64,000 bases of DNA from Diphasiastrum complanatum (lineage: Eukaryota > Streptophyta > Lycopodiopsida > Lycopodiales > Lycopodiaceae), in assembly GCA_029204225.1 (NCBI GenBank), contig CM055096.1, positions 40,740,519 through 40,804,518 of the forward strand, read 5' to 3'. How positions within the stretch are numbered: position 1 is the stretch's first letter; every line of letters begins with the position of its first letter. Below are positions 57,074 to 64,000 of this stretch, piece after piece. A program made the translations under genes and the position numbers. The notes below the pieces were generated by a model. The model did no database searches. It was not told the origin of the DNA and saw only the letters and a program-made list of their open reading frames with translations.

Positions 57074-58195
57074 ATGACCACTTCTCCGGGACCTGATCAA
57101 CCCCTGACAAGAGGCATTGATGAATTAGAAATGGAATCTCTGAGGTTCAGTAAGGGGAAAGAACCCATGGAAGTAGAGGAACAGGAGCAATTCGCCGAAG
57201 AACTCGACAAGTTGGTTACCAAGGAGCAGTATCTCCACTTGGTAACAGAAGTCGATGAATTGAAACTGGCTTACGCTAATTTCAAATCCAGTATGGATGA
57301 CTCGTTCGCCGAGCTCAAAAGTTTGATTTTGAACTCCGCGAAAGGAAGCCTCCCATCCACTTCTCAGCCATCCCCTTCCCCAATTCCATCAGTTTCGGGT
57401 GAGCCTATGCGGTCTCACCCCAGTGTCTTTAAAGACTTAAAGCCTCCTACTTTTATTGGGGAAGAGAAGGATAGAAACGCAGATATTCTACAAACCTTCC
57501 TCAGCAAATGGAAGAACATTCATGCTCTTAAACATACCCCTGACCATTCGCAAGCTATTGAGGCCGGTCTTTCCTTAGGACCCATGGCCTATAAGTGGTG
57601 GTTAAACCTCCAAGAGACTGGGCAGACTCCCCGGTCATGGAAAGCTTTTGAAGAAGCCTTCCTAAGAGAGTTTTTACCAGAAAACGAACTTGATAGAGCC
57701 TGAGACGCCTGGGAGAAAACGTTAATGGACAAATCTTTAATCCAATATATCTCACAATATCGAGAAGCAATTTTAAAGATAGAAAATATGGATGATTATC
57801 AAAAAATCAGAGGATTTGTCCGTGGCCTTAAAAATGAATATAAAGTAGGGGTCCAGAGAAACTCACCCACTACCCTAGAGCAAGCTCTCAGATATGCTCA
57901 AATCTATGATCATTCAATAGGTAGGAAGAGGGTGAGACAACAGCCCCTTTCTAAGCAGCTTCCTTAGAAAGACTTTCAATTTAAAAGGAAATATTTAAAA
58001 AGAAAGAAAGAAGATAAAGTTAAAAGTGAAGCTCCTCAGAAAATGCCCATCGCTCATACAGCCCTTAAAACCAGAAGATTTTGAGAAAGACAAACAAGAA
58101 CGTTTGTGCTTTGTGTGTATGGGCAAGGGACACATAGTCAGACAGTGTCCCAAGGGGCCATTCACTAAAAAAGATAAAAAAGATAAAAATTGAGT
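57074..58195 (+). pseudogene. Gypsy D Gag with zinc knuckle
   Basis: Gag starts MTTSPGPDQPLTRGIDELEM. It has a coiled-coil-like acidic N-terminus and the retrotrans_gag core (PPTFIGEEKDRNADILQTFL, AYKWWLNLQETG, SWKAFEEAFLREF). A TGA at 57701-57703 falls in the core (before AWEKT), then the frame continues to a TAG at 57965-57967. A CCHC knuckle CFVCMGKGHIVRQC follows in another frame near 58110-58150. Gag would package the RNA; two stops and a frame change make this copy inactive. Confidence 0.85.
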
Positions 58196-58250
58196 TCATC
58201 TTGTTCAGACTGTATGTTTCCCAAGTGACTCAGTAGCTTCTGAGATTAAA

Positions 58251-60943
58251 GTGTTTCATGAAGACCATGAACATTGTTGCCAGCTAACCTCTGCAATGCT
58301 AGCGAGACCCTTCAGCTTTGGGCCGCATGACCTAGTACGTATGCATGGGAAAGTTGGTAACCAGTCAGTCAGAGTCATGGTTGATGATGGGGCAACCCAT
58401 AATTTCATCAACTACACCCTAGTTAAAAAACTCAAACTTTCAGAAGCACCTAGTCAGCATAGGTACATAGTTTCATTAGCTAAGGGTGAAGATAAGAAAA
58501 TTTGGGAAACTATGGTAAGTAATCTAAATCTTGGTATTTAGGGATATCAAGATGAAATAAACTTTCAGATAATGCACCTGGATCGCACAGACATTGTTCT
58601 TAGGAGAGATTGGCTCTACAGCTTAGGACCTTCCCTCCACAGAAATTATCAGGAGAACACCCTCAGCTTTCAGCATAAAGGCCGAGAGATCCAGTTGCAT
58701 GGGGAGCATGATGTCCCCAACAGTCCTATGGTCTGCAGTTCAGAGCTCTGTCAGCTAATCGGAGGCGACGACCATCAGGTATTCTTATGTGACTTTCAGT
58801 TTATTCCAGAGTTTCTATTTCCAATTCTTTACCGTAGAAAATCAGTAAATTAGAAACTTTGTTGTCTAAATTCGAAGATGTTTTTCCTGAAGATTTACCA
58901 CATGGTTTACCACCTAGCAGAGAAGTAGATCATGTAATAAACCTAGTACCAGGTACAACACCTGTTTCTAAACCTCCGTATCGGGTCAGCCGAACAGAGT
59001 ATAAAGAAATAACTAGGCAATTAACAGATTACCTTGGGAAAGGCCAAATTCAGTCCAGTAGTTCACCATGGGCCTGACCAGTCCTTTTGGTGAAAAAGAA
59101 AGAGGGGTCTATGCATCTTTGCGTAGATTACAGAGCCCTCAATAGAGTCGCAATTAAGAATAAATACCCAATGCCTCGGGCAGACGAGTTGTTTGATCAA
59201 CTCAACGGGGCTAAGTTTTATAATAAAATAGACTTAAGATCGGGAAATTATCAAGTCCGTATAGTCCCGAAAACAGCTTTAGGGACTCATTATGAGTTTA
59301 AGGTGATGCCTTTTGGGCTCACAAATCCTCCAGCTACCTTTATGACCTTGATGAACAGTGTCCTCAGACCATACTTGGGTAAGTTTGTAGTCGTATTTTT
59401 AGATGACATCCTCGTGCACAGTAAGACGAGGAAGGAGCATCTTAAACACTTCAAAAAGGTATTTCGACTGCTTAGAAAGCATAAGCTTTATGCTAAGAAA
59501 CCTAAGTGGGAATTCTTCGTTGAAGAAGTAGCTTATTTGGGTCACACTATCTCGGCAGATGGGATTAAGATGGACCCCAGTAAGGTTAAAGCCATACTCA
59601 GTTGGCTGAGACCTCAGAATATTTTAGAGCTTCAGATCTTTCTTGGTTTGGCGGGATATTACAAACGATTTGTCAAGGAATATGCTCAAATAGCAGTTCC
59701 CATGACAAATCTTCTTAAGGGAAAGGGAAAGGAGTTCATTTGGGAGTCCGCACAGCAGGAGAGCTTTGATGCTCTCAAAACAGCCTTAGCTACAGCACCA
59801 GTTTAAAAAGTCGTCGACCCCAATCAGCCATTTGTGGTCGAAACAGATGCTAGCAACTTTGCAGTAGGTGCTGTGCTAACTCAGGGTGGACGACCAGTTG
59901 CGTTCGAGAGTAAAAAACTCGTGCCAGCTCAGACTAGGTACAGTGCCTATGAAAAGGAACTCTTTTCTATAGTCCATGCCCTTAAGACTTGGAGGCATTA
60001 TTTGTATGGTGCCAACTTTGAGGTCCTGACAGACCATGAGAGTCTCAGATACCTTTGCAATCAACCTGAGCTTAGAGGTAGGAAAGCTCGTTGGGCAGAG
60101 TTGATGCAAGAGTTTGACATGTCTATCAGATATAGATGTGGAAAATTCAACACAGTAGCAGATGTACTTAGTAGAATGCCTATGATAAACGAGCTGAGTT
60201 TTACTCAGATTCGTAGTGAGTTACTCGAGTCCTTGAGAGGGAAGTGCCAGCATGATGCATTCTTCTCTATTATCTGGAACTCAATCCAGAGCAAACAGCC
60301 ACAGACTCTAGAACCAGTTCTCAGGGCTGGTGCTAGTTCATCCAAGAATACGGCAGCTTCCGTTGAGGATGATGATGAGTCCAAGTATACATCAGATGAC
60401 GTTGAGGATTTTGAGCCTGTATTACCCAAGCAAACCCCAGTGGTGAACAGTACCAAACATTCAGCTACGGGATACAGCCCATTTATGCTGATGTACCGTT
60501 TTCAACCACGCTCACCCATAGCTATAGGGTTTAAACAAGAAAAAGTTGAAGCAGCTAGAAACTTTTTAGAAGACCGAAACCAGATAATAGAACATGCTAA
60601 GCGTAGCATTAGGCAGTCCCAGGATCGAGCCAGGCATTATGCAGATCCACACAGACGAGATGTGCAGTTCTCTGCTGGTGAGAAAGTCTACTTGAGAGTC
60701 CCAGTTGACTCTAAAACCCTCAAATCAGGAGTGTGTGCTAAGTTGTCTCCTAGGTATTGTGGTCCTTTTACCATCAGTAGGAGACTAGGCGAGGTCACCT
60801 ATGAACTAGGACTCCCACACAGTAGTAAGGTTTTTCCACTTTTTCATGTAAGTCAGTTACGAAAAGCCTTTAGCCAGAACAGAAAATCAGGTAAGGGACA
60901 GTGTTCTAGTTCTCCCATTGGATTCTCAGCAACCTCCACATGA
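58251..60943 (+). pseudogene. Gypsy D protease, RT, RNase H; integrase core deleted
   Basis: Retropepsin has VMVDDGATHNFINY (near 58378), with DTG changed to DDG. RT has [33 protein letters not shown] and [10 protein letters not shown] (near 59390). RNase H has [17 protein letters not shown] and LTDHESLRYLC (59840-60060). In the last long frame (59834-60943) the text passes from PKQTPVVN straight to STKHSATGYSPFMLMY near 60443. The integrase finger and catalytic core are lost in frame, while the integrase tail (SPRYCGPFTISRRLGEVTYEL) remains. Stops near 58541, 58853, 59078 and 59806 add to the damage. Chromodomain sequence after 60943 is out of frame. Confidence 0.9.
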
Positions 60944-61110
60944 ACTAGAGGAGATTCTTGATAGTAAAGAGACGCGGACTTGTCATACTCTATACCGAGA
61001 ATATCTAGTCAAGTGGAATGATTAGCCCGTTGAGAATACCTCCTAGGAAAGAGGCAGCATCCTTCGCAAGATTTTTCCAGACTTTGTCTTAGAGGACCAA
61101 GATGGTTCTT

Positions 61111-61123
61111 AAGGGGGAGGGAG
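61111..61123 (+). other. Polypurine tract of gypsy D
   Basis: AAGGGGGAGGGAG precedes TGTTACGAGC at 61124. The same tract occurs inverted at 61499-61511. Confidence 0.85.
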
Positions 61124-61498
61124 TGTTACGAGCACGTAACTGTAATAGATCCTAACACCACAGTAGGGCAAACACTAACTGATCCACCCAACCTTGCCTA
61201 CTCCCTGATATAGAGTAAGCCCCTCCTAGCCCAGTGTGAGGACTGGTAGCATGCTACTGCCAAGTGTCGGCCACGTGGCACTGACGTGGCCGACTGCACG
61301 TCGGGACCCAACTGGGGGCCCTATCCTGCTGACAGGGTCCCTAGGCTGTGTTAGGCCCGCCATGGCTATGGACCGTGCTGGGGCACACTACTCACACTGT
61401 CTTGCCCTGTTGGTCATGTACGCTGGACACGACCCTGACTGTGGTATCTGACCTATCTGTGTTCTCTAGGGTTCGGCACTGGTTACGAGCTCGTAACA
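61124..61498 (-). repeat. Single LTR shared by convergent gypsy D and E
   Basis: 375 bp with 10-bp inverted ends TGTTACGAGC/GCTCGTAACA. Its interior matches 56274-56474 in reverse complement, so its sense is that of element E (minus). Polypurine tracts of both elements abut it, D's on the left and E's on the right. Confidence 0.85.
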
Positions 61499-61511
61499 CT
61501 CCCTCCCCCTT
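61499..61511 (-). other. Polypurine tract of gypsy E
   Basis: On the minus strand AAGGGGGAGGGAG is followed at 61498 by TGTTACGAGCTCG. Confidence 0.85.
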
Positions 61512-64000
61512 AAGAACCGTCTTGGTCCTCTAAGACAAAGTCTGGAAAAATCTTGCGATGGACGCTGCCTCTTTCCCAAGTGGCATTCTCAACAGGCTGA
61601 TCATTCCACTTAACCAGATATTCTCGGTATAGAGTATGACGAGTCTGCGTCTCTCTACTATCAAGAATTTCCTCTGGTTCATGTGGAGGTTGTTGAGGAT
61701 CCAATGGGAGAACTAGAACACTGTCCCCTACCAGATTATCTGATCTGGTTAAGGCTTTTCGTAACTGACTTACATGAAAAACTGGAAAAACCTTACTGCT
61801 GTGTGGGAGTTCTAGTTCATAGGTGACCTCGCCTAGTCTCCTACTGATGGTAAAGGGACCACAATACCTTGGAGACAACTTAGCACACACTCCTGATTTG
61901 AGGGTTTTAGAGTCAACTGGGACTCTCAAGTAGACTTTCTCACCAGTGGAGAACTGCACATCCCGTCTGTGTGGATCTGCATAATGCTTGGCTCGATCCT
62001 GGGATTGTCTAATGCTACGCTTAGCATGTTCTATCATCTGGTTTAGGTCTTCTAAAAAGTTTCTGGCTGCTTCAACTTTTTCTTGTTTAAACCCTACAGC
62101 TGTGGGTGAGCGTGGCTGAAAACCGTACATCAGCATAAATGGGCTGTATCCCGTAGCTGAATGTTTGGTACTGTTGTAAGCAAACTCTAATATTGAGAGA
62201 TACTCCTCCCAATTAGTCTGCCTCTTGCTGACGTATGCACGAAGCATATCCTCCAGCACTTGATTTACCCTTTCTGTTTGACCGTCCGTCTGTGGATGGT
62301 CAGTGGTACTCATATTAAGTTTAGTATGGAGATGATGGAATACTGCCTTCCAAAAATTTCCAGTAAACTTACTGTCCCGGTCGCTGGACTATGCCGGAAG
62401 GTAGACCGTACAATTTAAATAGCCCGTCTACAAACAACCTCGCTAACTCTGGAGCTCTAACGGTTGTTTTGTGGTCGGAATAAAATGAGCCATTTTGGTC
62501 AGACGGTCAACTGTGACCCATATAGCGTCATTACCCTTTTGGGTTTTAGGCAGGCCTACTATAAAATCCATGGAGATACTCTCCCATTTACCAGCTGGTG
62601 GGTGTCCCGCGCTAGGATTGTCATGACATTCATATAGGACCTGCTGCCTATAATCCTCTGAATTGGGGACACATACTCTATCTCTATAGAGCAAGTACTC
62701 ATCCTGAATGGAATATTGTTTCCATTTGAATCCTTGAGTCAACTGACCCCTCAACCACTGGGGTTTGCTTGGGTAATACAGGCTCAGAATCCTCAACGTC
62801 ATCTGACGACGTATACTCGGACTCATCATCATCCTCAACGGAAGCTGCCGTATTCTTGGATGAACTGGCACCAGCCCCGGGAACTGGTTCTGGAGTCTGT
62901 AACTGTCTGTTCTGGACTGAGTTCCAGATAATAGAGAAGAATGCATCGTGCTGGCATTTCCCTCTCAAGGACTCGAGTAACTCATTACGAATCTGAGTAA
63001 AACTCAGCTCGTTTATCATAGGCATTCTGCTAAGGGCATCTGCTACTGTATTGAATTTTCCACGCCTATATCTGATAGACATGTCAAACTCTTGCATCAA
63101 CTCTGCCCAACGAGCTTTCCGACCTCTAAGCTCAGGTTGATTGCAAAGGTATCTGAGACTCTCATGGTCTGTCAGGACCTCAAAGTTGGCACCATACAAA
63201 TAAATGCCTCCAAGTCTTAAGGGCATGGACTATAGAAAAGAGTTCCTTTTCATAGGCACTGTACCTAGTCCTGAGCTGGCTTGAGTTTTTTACTCTCGAA
63301 CGCAACTGGTCGTCCACCCTGAGTTAGCACAGCGCCTACTGCAAAGTCGCTAGCATCTGTTTCGACCACAAATGGCTGATTGGGGTCGACGACTTTTAAG
63401 ACTGGTGCTTGTAGCTAAGGCTGTTTTGAGAGCATCAAAGCTCTCCTGTTGTGCAGACTCCCAAATGAACTCCTTTCCCTTCCCCTTAAGAAGATTTGTC
63501 ATAGGGACTGCTATCTGAGCATATTCCTTGACAAATCGTCTGTAATATCCCGCGAGACCAAGAAAGATTTGAAGTTCCAAAATATTCTGAGGTCTCAGCC
63601 AACTGAGTATGGCTTTAACCTTATTTGGGTCCATCTTAATCCCATCTGAAGAGATAATGTGACCCAAATATGCTACTTCTTCAACGAAGAATTCACACTT
63701 GGATTGTTTAGCATAAAGCTTATGCTTTCTGAGCAGTCGAAACACCTTTCTGAGGTGTTTTAGATGCTCCTTCCTCGTTTTGCTGTAGACGAGGATGTCA
63801 TCTAAAAATACGACCACAAACTTACCCAAGTATGGTCTGAGGACACTGTTCATCAAGGTCATAAAGGGTAGCTGGAGCATTTGTGAGCCCAAACGGCATC
63901 ACCTTAAACTCATAATGACCGTGACGAGTCCTAAAAGCTGTTTTCGAGACATCTTCCGATTTTATACGGACTTGATGATATCCCGATCTAAGGTCTATTT
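61510..64000 (-). pseudogene. Gypsy E pol (RT to chromodomain-like end), partial
   Basis: The copy enters from the right edge of the window. RT has [12 protein letters not shown] (near 63800) and [20 protein letters not shown]. RNase H follows with LTDHESLRYLC (about 63170) after frame changes near 63400 and 63270. The integrase finger is cut short: [13 protein letters not shown] joins directly to [17 protein letters not shown] near 62600, losing its Cys pair. The core is shifted again near 62390. An open frame at 62313-61510 carries DHPQTDGQTERVNQVLEDML and ends with a chromodomain-like REYLVKWNDQPVENATWE. It is a close relative of gypsy D in opposite orientation. Confidence 0.9.

Noticed and set aside
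61124-61498. Ordinary 3' LTR of gypsy D
   Set aside because: Its interior is the reverse complement of D's 5' LTR sequence; its sense is that of gypsy E.

Overview
The window is nuclear DNA of a land plant. It has spliceosomal introns with GT-AG borders, LTR retrotransposons of both plant superfamilies primed by initiator-Met tRNA (TGGTATCAGAGCC sites), long CT/GA microsatellites, and a plant-type GPI-anchored GDPD-like gene whose introns are swollen by transposons. A decayed, intron-bearing DNA methyltransferase of bacterial beta-class layout points to a seed-free plant with a large genome, such as a fern. That placement is inference. No rRNA, tRNA, CRISPR or bacterial operon structure was seen.

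Layout. 1-4.2 kb: an unrecognised coding-like block fused to a broken Ty1/copia pol (+). 4.2-7.9 kb: two broken copia elements (-). 7.9-13.1 kb: a Ty3/gypsy chromovirus (-) that has lost RNase H. 14.05-16.7 kb: a five-exon pseudogene (-) coding for a ParB-like fold joined to a DNA N4/N6 methyltransferase. 16.8-23.0 kb: a young copia element (copia A) with near-identical LTRs and a perfect 5-bp target duplication; it interrupts an unrecognised plus-strand reading frame that continues to 24.5 kb. 24.9-25.9 kb: a second unrecognised decayed gene (-). 27.6-31.0 kb: an internally deleted relative (copia B, -). 31-35.7 kb: degenerate gypsy integrase, possible exon remnants and microsatellites. 35.7-36.5 kb: a copia fragment. 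36.5-39.3 kb: a non-autonomous copia-derived element with an uninterrupted 615-codon frame and an internal duplication. 39.6-54.05 kb: the 3' seven exons of a GDPDL/SHV3-type gene (-), all open and in phase. Its introns hold a 375-bp hAT-type MITE, a LINE end, a gypsy LTR-protease fragment and a 4.4-kb LTR element with no coding capacity. 55.4-64 kb: gypsy debris, then two convergent gypsy copies (D on +, E on -) that share one LTR.

The GDPDL gene is the only host gene that looks functional here. Its product would be a two-domain, GPI-anchored cell-surface protein of cell-wall organisation. Its N-terminal exons are not in the window. Everything else is mobile or decaying. The most unusual items are the ParB-methyltransferase pseudogene with its two unplaced neighbours, the 615-codon non-autonomous retroelement frame, and the single LTR flanked by two polypurine tracts.
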